Part shown: positions 26,791 through 35,056 of the stretch, piece by piece | Numbering within the stretch: position 1 is the first letter of the stretch | How the letters are laid out: each line of letters opens with the position of its first letter | From: Roseobacter sp. SK209-2-6 | Lineage (GTDB): Bacteria > Pseudomonadota > Alphaproteobacteria > Rhodobacterales > Rhodobacteraceae | Assembly (NCBI RefSeq): GCF_000169455.1 | Contig: NZ_AAYC01000007.1 | Coordinates: forward strand, 183,063-247,062 | Length of the DNA: 64,000 nt | Reading direction: 5' to 3' | Notes under the pieces: generated by a model | Database searches by the model: none | What the model saw: the letters and a program-made list of their open reading frames with translations, nothing else | What the model was told of the DNA's origin: nothing | Position numbers and translations under genes: made by a program

Positions 26791-28473
26791 CTACCGCAAA
26801 ACCGCACTCGCGGCGTCCCAATGTGGCCGATAGCCTGGCACACCTTCTGAGCCCCAATTGACGGTCGCAAAACGCCCAGGACCGCCAGCGCAGGAATAGA
26901 GCGGGCTATCACCGGCCAGCTTGTCGCCCGGCCCGTTGATCTCGCTTCCTGCCCCGGTCCAGATCGGGGTGAGATCCGTGCCCGGCCCAAAATACTGGTC
27001 ACTGACATAGATATGATGGGTGTCGAAGGCATCGGGCACGATCAGTTGGGCGGGATCGTTCGCCTTGGCTCCAAACAGTTCAAACGCCCCACCAACTGTC
27101 GCACCGTTAAAATCAGCGGTGCGATCTGTGTAGACATCCCCCAGGACTGTGTAGCAGGTCGCGCCATCCCAAGTGACCATCCAGTGCTGCAGCTCGCCAA
27201 CATTGCCGCCAAATATCACATTGCTGGAAAACGGCCCCTTGAACCACAGATCACCGCCGGGCCGGATCTGGATGGACTAGTTTCCAATGTAAAGGAACCG
27301 GCTGTCGGCGCTAGTATTTGGCCTGCCGACGATTGAGATTGTGCCCTTGTCTGACAGGCTGGTGAAGTAGTGGCGCAGAGAGGGCTGCGCCTCCCCAAAC
27401 CGGGTCGCGCCGGTGGCCTCCCCCAGGGAGAGGCGGTTGAAGCCAGAGCCATGCTGGTTGCGAACTTCGATAAAGAAATCTGCCCATTTGCCGCTGGGGG
27501 CAGCACCAGGACCCCGACGCACCGTCGTGCCATCCAGGGTAATCGCCTCTGCGTTGCCCTGGTCATTGTTGACAAAGGTTTCCTCTACCGTGCCGAGCAC
27601 TTCCAGACTGCCGATCACCGCGCCCTCGGGCACCGACCAATCCACAGCCATGTTTTGCGGGGGCATATGGGGTGCCGCATCATTCCCGGCGAGGGCGGCA
27701 AGATAGGCGGCTAGCTCACGGGAAATCGCCTTGGAGAACAGCGAACCGGGGTGGATCGGGTCAAACTGATGCCAGGACTCATTTCCGGGTTTTGAGCCGA
27801 AGGCGTTGACCCGCAGGCCCTCTATCCATTTTTCTGGGAGGTCCGAGCTGTGAGGGGCCAGAAAATGTGCTTCCCTCAGCATGGCATCTGGCCAACTAAA
27901 GACGGGGTAGCCGAGTTTGCGCGCCGAGGCGACAAAACCGTCAGAAGAGGCGCTTCCCCCCACATTGTAGTGGGTCACAACGGTCCTGTCCTTGCTGTAT
28001 CCTGCGGCCTCAAGCGCGATCAGGTTGTCCAGCAACACCTGCTGGCGGGCAACTGAAGGCGCACCGTCATTGGTTCCCCAGCTCACCACATCCACAGCGC
28101 TCGGAGACCCTGCTTCCATGCGCGCGCGGATCTGGGAGGAGGTCTGCCCCGGTTCGCCCTCATTGGATAAGCCCCCCACCAGCTTTTGCACCTCAGTAGG
28201 CCAATCGCCATCGGCGATAACATCCGCATCTCCTGGTGGCGCATAGTTGAGCTCGGCCAAACCAGAGTACGGAATGCCATTGGCAAGCATCGTGTTGGAG
28301 TGGTGGTTTCTGGTGATACTGTCGCCCCAGGCTGCGCCTGAGGTCAGCGAGCCATACTTGGTCGGCTGCAAGTCCCACAGATTGTTGATCTGAGGCAGCG
28401 GCACTGACCCGCCGCCCTGCGCAATCAGACCTGCCAAATGGGCCGAAGTTACCCCAAGACCAAGGCCCAGCAT
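26791..28473 (-). pseudogene. SGNH-hydrolase spike protein, GTA GhsB-like, split by an in-frame amber codon
   Basis: From ATG 28473 the frame runs 398 residues to TAG at 27277-27279, then stays open in the same frame for another 162 codons to 26791. The first part is an SGNH/GDSL hydrolase: GDSITRN near residue 53 (block I), WGTNDG (block III-like) and DPIHPG (block V, Asp-x-x-His). The distal part is rich in Gly/Trp/Asp (VTWDGATCYTVLGDVYTD), like a tail or spike tip. The gene starts in a TGATG overlap with the spike base gene, as in the Rhodobacter capsulatus gene transfer agent head-spike pair rcc01079-rcc01080. The amber stop may be a recent nonsense mutation or the protein may truly end there; the clean frame beyond it favours a recent change. 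Confidence 0.65.
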
Positions 28474-28736
28474 CAGTACCACCCCACCACAGTTGCCGTG
28501 GTGCCGGTGGCCTCAACCCCCTGCGCCGAGAATGGCAGGGGTTCCCCGGCAGTCACCGGATAGACAACGACATTGTTTGAAGCATCCCGCAGGGCAAGAT
28601 CACCCCCGACGGTCACCCGCAGAACGCGGGGTTTAACTGGCAGGTCAACGCCACCCTGTGGAACAATGGGAAAGTGACTGTTTGCAGGGCTTTCAAGCCC
28701 GCGATGGAAGTTGGAGAAAGGATCGATCTGGGGCAT
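28473..28736 (-). CDS. Spike base protein, RCAP_Rcc01079-like (GTA GhsA-type)
   Basis: An 87-residue protein starting MPQIDPFSNFHRGLESPA and ending GVEATGTTATVVGWY. It resembles the small spike base protein Rcc01079 of the Rhodobacter capsulatus gene transfer agent, which with Rcc01080 forms head spikes that bind the recipient capsule. The middle part PRVLRVTVGGDLALRD is a predicted beta structure. It is the first gene of a two-gene minus-strand unit and overlaps the SGNH-hydrolase gene by one base. No other GTA structural genes (capsid, portal, tail) are in the window, but GTA spike genes are known to lie away from the main cluster. A prophage origin is the alternative. Confidence 0.75.
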   Translation of the reverse strand: MPQIDPFSNFHRGLESPANSHFPIVPQGGVDLPVKPRVLRVTVGGDLALRDASNNVVVYPVTAGEPLPFSAQGVEATGTTATVVGWY

Positions 28737-28974
28737 GGGGCACTCCGGGCTAGTAAACAGAAAATAGCTTTGAGGCGCGTTTAGACGCCTCAGCTTGTCA
28801 GGCAGAGAAAGGGCTTAGGCTTCATGCTGGGGGCGATTTGCTGCAATTTCCCTAGGGCTAAGTGCGCCAGTACCGCATCTCTGGGGGCAAGCCGCGCCAT
28901 AGCCTTGGGCGCAGAATCCCGCGCATAGGCAATCGCCTCTTCAATCAGAACAGGCGGGTTCGCCTGCAGCTAAG

Positions 28975-29600
28975 TTGGAGACAGGGAAGAACCCGGACGG
29001 AACAATTCGCAACCGAATGGATCAGTTGGGCAGGCAAGTGCATCTTGCGGGCTGGCAGACGTCGGCCGCGACGGACGGAACGCGAGGCGGGACGGGGGTC
29101 ACAGTGGGAATGACCGGGCAGAGTCTGACGCAGCAATCTCTGTTGAGTGGCTGGTCGACCGCAACAGCCAACCCCAAGGGTCAGCCGGAAACGCAACGCG
29201 GATTTGCAGCTTTGGGCGGAGCGGAGAAATTGTCTGGAAAGACAACACCCACGGCGACGGATGCAATCAAGGGCGGAAAGGATGGGGCTTTCAGAAACGG
29301 CTACACTGAGCGGTTGGCCAACATACCGGGCGGAGGATGCGGAGCGCGGTGGAGTCGGGACAAGTTCAACACCCTGACTGCTGTTTTGGTAAATCTGTCG
29401 GCATGGGACACAACGGAGAGCCCGGCCCGCTTGAAGGTTTCTGGTCAGAAAATGACTGGCTGTTCTGCAGGGATGGAAAGTGGCGGCCAGCAGAACCCGG
29501 AACAGTCCCGCTGGCTCATGGGATCTCTAACCGACTGCCCTCATTGCGTTGGCACCGGTGATAACATCTGGACGCAACTACCCCGATTAGGGAAACACCA
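28975..29600 (+). pseudogene. Phage-type DNA cytosine methyltransferase remnant (C-terminal part)
   Basis: The open frame shows NRMDQLGRQVHLAGWQT, LSGWSTATANPKGQP and MESGGQQNPEQSRWLMG, the repeated W-x-T/S-x-x-A phrases and the S-R-W-L-M-G ending typical of the C-terminal half of phage-encoded cytosine DNA methylases. The N-terminal catalytic motifs (PCQ, ENV) are absent from the window. After SRWLMG the sequence stops matching expectation (SLTDCPHCVGTG), suggesting frame decay. It is therefore a fragment, probably left by a prophage; the region before it (28862-28974) is in the same style but broken. Confidence 0.5.
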
Positions 29601-29662
29601 TATCGCCCAGCGCACCTGGAGGCCCCAAGACCTCAGTTCACAATCCAGCAGAAGCCAAATTC

Positions 29663-29860
29663 GTGACCGGCGTTCAAGCTATTCGGTCACCGCGCCGGCC
29701 CTTTGGGCGGGATACCTTCTACAAGATGGTGCGCGAAGGTCGGATCGTTAAGCATCACCCCTATCCTGGCTCACGCCCGGTGTATTCCGTCATTCAAATC
29801 GATGGCTTGTACGTAAATTCCAATGACGATGAAGGTGGGGGCCAAATCTCCCAAACTTGA
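29663..29860 (+). CDS. Small DNA-binding-like protein near att copy
   Basis: A 65-residue open frame, possibly longer 5' (the frame is open from about 29590) and with a GTG start. The segment RRPFGRDTFYKMVREGRIVKH, then YPGSRPVYSVIQIDGLY, looks like a short helix-turn-helix of the excisionase/AlpA sort, where a recognition helix is followed by a strand motif naming a Tyr/Arg wing. It ends 28 bp before the duplicated tRNA end, a usual place for an excisionase. It is not a confident family match. Confidence 0.4.
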   Translation: MTGVQAIRSPRRPFGRDTFYKMVREGRIVKHHPYPGSRPVYSVIQIDGLYVNSNDDEGGGQISQT

Positions 29861-29887
29861 AAAATGTCGAGTTTTTCAATGAGTAGT

Positions 29888-29943
29888 TGGTGCGGGTGGA
29901 CGGACTTGAACCCCCACGCCTCGCGGCGCCAGAACCTAAATCT
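29888..29943 (-). repeat. Partial tRNA-Leu copy (att site, left end of island)
   Basis: This 56-bp stretch equals 34758-34813, the 3' part of the intact tRNA-Leu including CCA, with one mismatch (29901). It is a direct repeat in the same orientation, and matching stops right after the anticodon-stem sequence. Integrases of the tyrosine family leave such copies when an element inserts at a tRNA 3' end. The pair defines a 4.87-kb island. Confidence 0.85.
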
Positions 29944-30644
29944 AGCGAATTCCCTTTATAATCAACGCTTGGCTTCGGTCTTTTTTACAAAACGTAGGGT
30001 GACCATAGCCGGAAACTGTAAAATCCCCTTTTTCGCTGCCTAGAACTGCCTCCCGAAGGCTGTGCCAGTGGCAATGTTCGGCAAATTTCCCCTATTTGTC
30101 ATTTGCTTACCCCTGTTTGGATCTGTTTCAAAACAGTTTTTTTGTTACGCGTAACAGTTTCGCACAGGAGTAAGGGGAAACTCGGCCAACCTGCTTCAAA
30201 CCAGACCGCTCATTGCTTTCTGTGAAAGGGATCCAATCATGACCAATACCCCCAAATTAGCCTACACCCAATCCCAGATCTACTTGGCACAGAAAACACC
30301 CGTCAAAGCGCGGATACTGGTGACGTAACCAAGAAACTATGTCGAATGAGCACTCAGAATGGCAAACCTTCGTAGCGTTGCTGCACTCGAAGGACAGCGG
30401 GAAATACAACTGTCGGAGACAGCAAGATTACTTCAGAAACCTTGCTAGTGATTCGCTTTTCGGCAAAATGGCCCGCAACAGCCATATCACCCTCAGGTTG
30501 CTATATGGCTTAAAGTTGACACTTTACGGCCAAAAATCGCCAAAAGAATCTACTTAAGGGAGAAATTTTCCCATTTTCTATTTGTCAATACAAAAACTGC
30601 CAAAGTTAGCCACCTTTAACAGTTCAACTTCCAAGAGGTAGAGA
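29944..30644 (+). other. Island left-end noncoding region with palindrome
   Basis: About 700 bp without a convincing gene. It carries a perfect 14-bp palindrome TGTTACGCGTAACA at 30143-30156 and a 29-codon frame at 30239-30328 (MTNTPKLAYTQSQIYLAQK) behind AAGGG, which could be a truncated gene start. A 72-codon frame at 30339-30557 has no family features. The segment is AT-rich compared with core DNA and likely holds the promoter of the chemotaxis receptor gene. Confidence 0.5.
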
Positions 30645-32021
30645 ATGTTGTTTTCTTCAGAACGTCGCGCGCTAGCCAAGGAGCTTGCCGAAAAGCAGGC
30701 ATTCATGGATGTCATCGATCGCACACAAGCAGTGATCGAGTTCGAGCCTGATGGAACGATTCTGAAAGCAAATGAGAACTTTCTTTCTGCACTGGGGTAT
30801 GAGCTTAAGGAGATTGTCGGTCAGCATCACTCAATGTTTGTCGATAAGGAATATGGAAAAACAGCCGCCTATAGGGGTTTCTGGAGTGACTTGGCCTCAG
30901 GTAAGTTCTTTACAGACCAGTTTCCCAGACTAACAAAAAATGGCTCTGAAATCTGGATTCAGGCAACCTATGCACCGGTGTTTGATACTGAAGGAAATGT
31001 CGAAAAGGTCATCAAACTCGCGACAGACGTCACTCAGCGTCGCAAGGACACTGAGGATATCGCCCGCAGTTTGACAAGTATGGCAAATGGCGACCTTGCT
31101 CAACGAGTTCAAGTCTCTGATATTGATGATCTTTGTGTGCTTGGCCAATCCCTAAACAAGGCTATGGAAAAACTCTCCGTCGCCATGGAAGCTGTAAAGG
31201 CGGTGTCAGATACCGTCTCGACAACTGCACAAGAGATCAACAGCTCAACATCTGAGTTGTCCAACCGTACAGAAACTCAAGCGGCGACGCTGGAGCAAAC
31301 AGCAGCTGCGATTGAAGAACTTACCTCAACAGTGCGCTCCGCTGCAGAGGGCGCGAAACAAGTAGAAGAAATTGTTGCAAACGCCAGAGCTGCGGCCCAA
31401 GGAAGCAATCAAGTTGTGCAAGACGCAATCCTAGCCATGGATCACATTCAAGAATCCTCAGACAAAATTTCCCACATCATTTCTGTCATCGATGACATCT
31501 CCTTTCAAACCAACCTACTTGCACTAAACGCCGGGGTAGAAGCGGCTAGAGCGGGTGAAGCCGGTCGCGGTTTTGCAGTCGTTGCCTCCGAGGTTAGAGC
31601 CCTCGCCCAGCGTTCGACTGAGGCCGCTGGAGAGATCAAGGGGCTGATCTCGGAGAGCTCTAGTCATGTTTCCAAGGGTGTAGATTTGGTAGGGCAAGCT
31701 GGCGTAGAGCTCAGTTCAATAATTGAGAATGTTGGAACTATTTCTGGACACGTAACCGAAATTGCTCGAGGTGCGCATGAGCAATCAGTTACGTTGGAAG
31801 AGATTAATACTGGTGTGAGCCAATTGGATGCCGTGACACAGCAAAATGCGGCAATGGTGGAAGAGACTACCGCATCGAGCCAAATCCTGGCCAATGATGC
31901 GACAGACTTGGCGCAACAAGTTGATAAGTTCAATACTCAGCCAAATAATGTCGTTTCGTTGCCAACTTTAGGTTTTGAAGACGACCTTAACCAAAGCGAA
32001 GATGCTGCGTTTAGGGCTTGA
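30645..32021 (+). CDS. Soluble PAS-domain methyl-accepting chemotaxis protein
   Basis: A 458-residue chemoreceptor without membrane segments. Residues 15-130 form a PAS domain ([23 protein letters not shown], then [17 protein letters not shown]), which may bind heme, flavin or a small ligand. A HAMP-like linker follows ([12 protein letters not shown]), then the signalling domain with the conserved hairpin [41 protein letters not shown] near residues 285-325, spanning a region where CheA and CheW dock. No C-terminal methyltransferase pentapeptide is present. Base composition is more AT-rich than the flanking core genes. It lies inside the tRNA-Leu island, so it is cargo from another genome; it would still need host CheA/CheW. 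Confidence 0.87.
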   Translation: MLFSSERRALAKELAEKQAFMDVIDRTQAVIEFEPDGTILKANENFLSALGYELKEIVGQHHSMFVDKEYGKTAAYRGFWSDLASGKFFTDQFPRLTKNGSEIWIQATYAPVFDTEGNVEKVIKLATDVTQRRKDTEDIARSLTSMANGDLAQRVQVSDIDDLCVLGQSLNKAMEKLSVAMEAVKAVSDTVSTTAQEINSSTSELSNRTETQAATLEQTAAAIEELTSTVRSAAEGAKQVEEIVANARAAAQGSNQVVQDAILAMDHIQESSDKISHIISVIDDISFQTNLLALNAGVEAARAGEAGRGFAVVASEVRALAQRSTEAAGEIKGLISESSSHVSKGVDLVGQAGVELSSIIENVGTISGHVTEIARGAHEQSVTLEEINTGVSQLDAVTQQNAAMVEETTASSQILANDATDLAQQVDKFNTQPNNVVSLPTLGFEDDLNQSEDAAFRA

Positions 32022-32191
32022 TACACTTGGTTTTGACTACTTGGATATGTCAACAGTTGCACAAGCTATTGTTGAAACTTAACTGCGCAACTCTCCTAAA
32101 TCCGCATCCGTAGCAGAAACAGCCTAGATGCTGAGATGTGCTTTGGCGGGAATGGCTTGTTTTACAAGGAGTGCTATCTTCGTAAAAGCCG

Positions 32192-32337
32192 TCCTTGGAG
32201 TTGGCCGCGAATTTCGTGGTACTGGCCACAAATCCCTTGAGATGGTGAAGAAGTATCGACAGCAAGCGCGTCAAAAGCAACTTTCAAAGATGGCTCAACT
32301 GCGCCGGAACAGTACAAAAACGGAAAAGGAACAATGA
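32192..32337 (+). pseudogene. Tyrosine integrase C-terminal remnant (first)
   Basis: The frame ends with TGHKSLEMVKKYRQQARQKQ, the motif around the second catalytic His and the nucleophile Tyr of phage integrases. Everything before it is missing. The stop lies 76 bp before a short att-like sequence at 32413. A second, similar remnant sits at the same distance from the real tRNA, so this fragment probably marks the end of an earlier, separate element. Confidence 0.7.
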
Positions 32338-32412
32338 TCAGAGTGTAAAACAAAGTGTAAAACTCTGAAAACCCCTTCACGCCCAGCACTGCAAACAGCC
32401 ATATTTATGATG

Positions 32413-32429
32413 TAAAATCAAAGTGGTGC
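32413..32429. other. Decayed internal att-like junction
   Basis: The sequence TAAAATCAAAGTGGTGC matches TAAAATCATAGTGGTGC at the tRNA-Leu 3' edge (34747-34763) with one difference. After it the tRNA similarity breaks up. It sits 76 bp after the first integrase remnant, mirroring the 83-bp spacing at the intact tRNA, and is best read as the worn junction between two tandem elements. Confidence 0.5.
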
Positions 32430-32625
32430 ACCGGGGAGGAACAACCTAGAACCTTCTGAGTGCGATCAGATCCTGACAGAATTGGAAGAATGGACAAGCA
32501 TTCTGCAAGCTGAGCCGGAAGTTATCCACAGATTGGCAGCGTTTGCTGAAGCCGCGGAAGATGCTTCGGGTAAGATTGAGGACGATCCAGGGCTGACATC
32601 TTCGTTTGAGGAGCTTGCGCCATGA
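32416..32625 (+). pseudogene. 5'-truncated small gene upstream of mobC-like gene
   Basis: A 69-codon frame open from 32416, with no start codon, ends in an ATGA overlap with the MobC-like gene. It reads as a helical acidic protein (ELEEWTSILQAEPEVIHRLAAF). The missing 5' end abuts the att-like junction, so integration or deletion there probably removed it. No family is recognised; the coupling to a mobilisation gene suggests a plasmid or mobilisable island origin. Confidence 0.5.
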
Positions 32626-32858
32626 CTCGTCTTGCATCATCAAAGGATTCCAACGTCACGCCCGTTTTCACAAAAGCCTCCTTGGAAAGAACACGGACCA
32701 CCTTGTCGCCACTGACCCTTCGCTTGACGAAGGACGAACGGGCACGGTTGGAAGAGCTCGCTAAGGGTATTACGCTCAGTGCATATGTACGGGCCTGCGT
32801 CTTTGCTGAGGATGCGAAGCTGCGCAAGACTCGGCCTGCAGATCAGGTCGCGGAATGA
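32622..32858 (+). CDS. MobC-like ribbon-helix-helix mobilisation protein, 3' end cut by IS3
   Basis: A 78-residue protein with LTLRLTKDERARLEELAKG and LSAYVRACVFAED, close to the ribbon-helix-helix core of MobC-type relaxosome accessory proteins. These bind an origin of transfer and help a relaxase. The stop codon TGA is formed by the first bases of the IS3 terminal repeat (32856), so the original C-terminus is lost. No relaxase gene is in the window. The start overlaps the upstream truncated gene. Confidence 0.65.
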   Translation: MTRLASSKDSNVTPVFTKASLERTRTTLSPLTLRLTKDERARLEELAKGITLSAYVRACVFAEDAKLRKTRPADQVAE

Positions 32859-32889
32859 TCAGCCCCATCGAAGTGGTCCAGTGTGAGTG

Positions 32890-33705
32890 TTAGTGCATGA
32901 TCGGCCTGGTTTCCACCGGAACGATGGCTTCCGGAGCCGGTGGGCGATAGCCCAGAGCACTATGCGGCCGTTTTGTGTTGTAGTGATTTCTCCATTGTTC
33001 AATCAGGATCTGGGCTTCACGCAGGCTGTAAAATACCTCTCCATTCAGCAGCTTGTCTCTGAAGCGCGCGTTGAAGCTTTCACAGTATCCGTTCTCCCAA
33101 GGTGATCCTGGTTCAATGTAGGCCGTTTGGGCACCGACCGCTGCGATCCAATCTCGAACGGCCTGAGCAATGAACTCTGGGCCATTATCTGATCTGATGA
33201 AAGCAGGAACGCCACGCAGGATGAAAAGATCTGTCAGCGCGTCAATAACTTCTGCCGAGTTCAAGCGCCTCTTCACCCGGATCGCCAGGCATTCCCGGCT
33301 GTGTTCATCCAGAATGTTCAGTGTCCGGAACGCTTTCCCGTCATCCGTTCGATGGTGCACGAAGTCATAGGACCAGACATGGTCACGATATTCGGGCCGG
33401 AGTCGAACACACGACCCGTCGTTCAGCCAGAGCCGTCCTTTCTTCGGTTGTTTCATTGGAACTTTCAGCCCCTCACGCCGCCATAGGCGCTCAACACGTT
33501 TGTCGTTGATTTGCCAGCCGGCGTCTCTCAGAAGAGCCGCTATCCGACGGTAACCGTATCGACCATATTGGCGTGTCAGTTCGATCATGTCAGACACCAA
33601 CCGGTCTTCGTCAGCACGTCCAACAGGCACCCGCCTCTGTGTGGAACGGTGCTGTCCCAGAACACGGCAGGCGCGACGCTCTGAGACGTGGAACTGGCGT
33701 CGCAC
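32890..33705 (-). CDS. IS3-family transposase OrfB (DDE integrase domain)
   Basis: A 271-residue frame, which with the -1 frame before it is made as an OrfAB fusion. It has the HTH_21-like RQYGRYGYRRIAALLRDAGW segment and the DDE triad in YDFVHHRTDDG, FIRSDNGPEF and ENGYCESFNARFRD. All three acidic residues are present, so the enzyme is probably active. The frame lies -1 to orfA; the heptamer-like GGGGAAAC before the orfA stop is a plausible slippage site. It shares strong similarity with the dead remnant at 25564. Confidence 0.92.
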   Translation of the reverse strand: MRRQFHVSERRACRVLGQHRSTQRRVPVGRADEDRLVSDMIELTRQYGRYGYRRIAALLRDAGWQINDKRVERLWRREGLKVPMKQPKKGRLWLNDGSCVRLRPEYRDHVWSYDFVHHRTDDGKAFRTLNILDEHSRECLAIRVKRRLNSAEVIDALTDLFILRGVPAFIRSDNGPEFIAQAVRDWIAAVGAQTAYIEPGSPWENGYCESFNARFRDKLLNGEVFYSLREAQILIEQWRNHYNTKRPHSALGYRPPAPEAIVPVETRPIMH

Positions 33706-33737
33706 ATGATCAATGCAGTTACGGCGGCGCGAGGGGC

Positions 33738-34016
33738 TCAGAAGTTTCCCCGTGCAGCTTCCGACAGAATGAGCTTGTCCAATGTCAGATCAGAAACTGC
33801 CCAACGCAGCCGGTCATTCTCCTTCTGAAGTCGCTTTAGTTCCTTCAGTTGGTCGGTTCCCATACCGCCATATTGCTTGCGCCAGCGATAGAAGGTTTGT
33901 TCTGTAATCTGCACCTGTCGAATGGCGTCTACGCGCGGCATCCCTTGGCCGCAAAGCACCTCAACCTGCCGTAACTTCGTGACAATCTCTTCGGGCTTGT
34001 GTCGCTTGATTCCCAT
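33738..34016 (-). CDS. IS3-family transposase OrfA (helix-turn-helix)
   Basis: A 92-residue protein with the helix-turn-helix EEIVTKLRQVEVLCGQGMPR, then ITEQTFYRWRKQYGG, followed by the leucine-zipper-like LKELKRLQKENDRLRWAV. It binds the IS ends. Its stop falls inside the zone where -1 frameshifting would join it to OrfB. Confidence 0.92.
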   Translation of the reverse strand: MGIKRHKPEEIVTKLRQVEVLCGQGMPRVDAIRQVQITEQTFYRWRKQYGGMGTDQLKELKRLQKENDRLRWAVSDLTLDKLILSEAARGNF

Positions 34017-34072
34017 ATCTGATCCTCCGTTTCCTAACTATACGGGCGGATCACTTCAGTGGGGGAGGATCA

Positions 34073-34347
34073 CATCAGCCGATTGGCTGTTGGGAGACCG
34101 CGGTTATGACGCGGACTGGTTCCGCGAAGCCCTTGTAGATAAGGGGATCAAGCCCTGCATTCCAGGGCGGAAGTCACGCGACAAAACCATCCGATATGAC
34201 AAGCGGCGCTACAAACGACGCAACCGGATCGAGATCATGTTCGGACGCCTGAAGGACTGGCGTCGTGTCGCCACCCGCTATGACAGATGCCCAAAGGTGT
34301 TCCTATCAGCCATAGCACTTGCAGCCACGGTCTTGTTCTGGCTGTAA
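34073..34347 (+). pseudogene. IS5-type transposase C-terminal fragment
   Basis: About 90 codons of open frame read as the end of an IS5-type (IS427-like) transposase: LLGDRGYDADWFR, KRRYKRRNRIEIMFGRLKDWRR and ATVLFWL at the C-terminus. The DRGYDAD and RNRIE...F segments carry the later acidic residues of the DDE core. The N-terminal part is missing; the IS3 element abuts it at 34072, so it is a fragment left by rearrangement. Confidence 0.82.
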
Positions 34348-34355
34348 ATCAATGA

Positions 34356-34664
34356 GTCTGGAACCTAGAGAATCTGCCACGAAAAGGGCGCTTCATTATC
34401 GCTCAGTCTCTTCACAAGGGGGTGGCCAAACGCACTATCCAACAACGTGTGATGGCGGTGCGTGAAGAGATAGGAGCCCAGGCGTTTGTTATCCATGGCT
34501 GGCGATACACGGCTGCGGTTCACCTTGCGGAAGCTGGCGCGAGTGACAGCGAGATCCAAGCAGTTACCGGACACAAGACGCTGGAGATGGTCAAAAAGTA
34601 CCGCAACCAAGCCAATCAAAAACAGCTTTCACAGTCCGCCCAGGCACGTAGGACTAGAACGTGA
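34356..34664 (+). pseudogene. Tyrosine integrase C-terminal fragment beside tRNA-Leu (second)
   Basis: The frame is open from 34356 with no start codon and contains RKGRFIIAQSLHKGV, then VIHGWRYTAAVHLAEAG (the His-x-x-Arg box), TGHKTLEMVKKYRNQA (second His and nucleophile Tyr) and ends RRTRT. It is the catalytic C-terminus of a tyrosine recombinase whose N-terminus was replaced by the IS5-type fragment. It ends 94 bp from the tRNA, the normal place for a tRNA-targeting integrase. The active-site residues remain, but without the core-binding arm it should be inactive. Confidence 0.8.
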
Positions 34665-34757
34665 ACAGAACGAGAAAACGGGAAACAAAACGGGAAACCG
34701 GGCAAAACCAAGCTTCGGCACCTCGAAACTAGCATCTTTTTTTGTTTAAAATCATAG

Positions 34758-34813
34758 TGGTGCGGGTGGAGGGACTTGAACCCCCACGCCTCGCGGCGCC
34801 AGAACCTAAATCT
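34758..34813 (-). repeat. att site at the tRNA-Leu 3' end (right end of island)
   Basis: The 56-bp part of the tRNA duplicated at 29888-29943 with one mismatch. It covers CCA through the 3' side of the anticodon stem, so the tRNA gene itself stays whole after integration. Confidence 0.85.
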
Positions 34814-34842
34814 GGTGCGTCTACCAATTTCGCCACACCCGC
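34758..34842 (-). tRNA. tRNA-Leu (anticodon TAG)
   Basis: An 85-base tRNA on the minus strand. The acceptor stem GCGGGTG pairs with CACCCGC, the discriminator is A, and CCA is encoded. The anticodon arm CCAGA-TTTAGGT-TCTGG gives the anticodon TAG. It has a long variable arm (CGCCGCGAGGCG) as expected for leucine and the T-arm GGGGGTTCAAGTCCCTC. Its 3' half is the attachment site of the neighbouring island. Confidence 0.95.
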
Positions 34843-35056
34843 ATCCATGGCAAATCACCTAACCGATGTTCGCCTGGAGCGCTGGATAGCAAAGCTTCCC
34901 CGGAGATGCGAGACCTAATTTGCAAAAATATTCGCCCCTTCCTCCTCCAGCTTTACTGCCTTGAAAGTGCTGTTTTTTCACCAAATTTCCGCACGTGCGC
35001 CTGAATTGGGGCAAATTTTGCCGTTATTCAAACCTGAACCAGAAGGTGAACCTGCA

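Larger units (their letters stand above)
32856..34072 (-). mobile_element. Complete IS3-family insertion sequence
   Basis: A 1217-bp element with imperfect terminal inverted repeats: TGATCAGCCCCATCGAAGTG on the left and TGATCCTCCCCCACTGAAGTG read inward on the right. It carries orfA and orfB in the usual overlapping frame arrangement. The flanks differ (mobC-like gene at left, an IS5-type fragment at right) and no 3-4 bp target duplication is visible, so a deletion or recombination next to the element has probably removed one original flank. Confidence 0.88.

Noticed and set aside
27277..27279. TAG as a pyrrolysine codon
   Set aside because: No pyrrolysine tRNA or synthetase is seen and the MttB-family gene here has no amber codon; a nonsense mutation is simpler.
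30339..30557. A 72-codon frame upstream of the chemoreceptor gene
   Set aside because: No ribosome site, composition unlike coding, and no recognisable domain.
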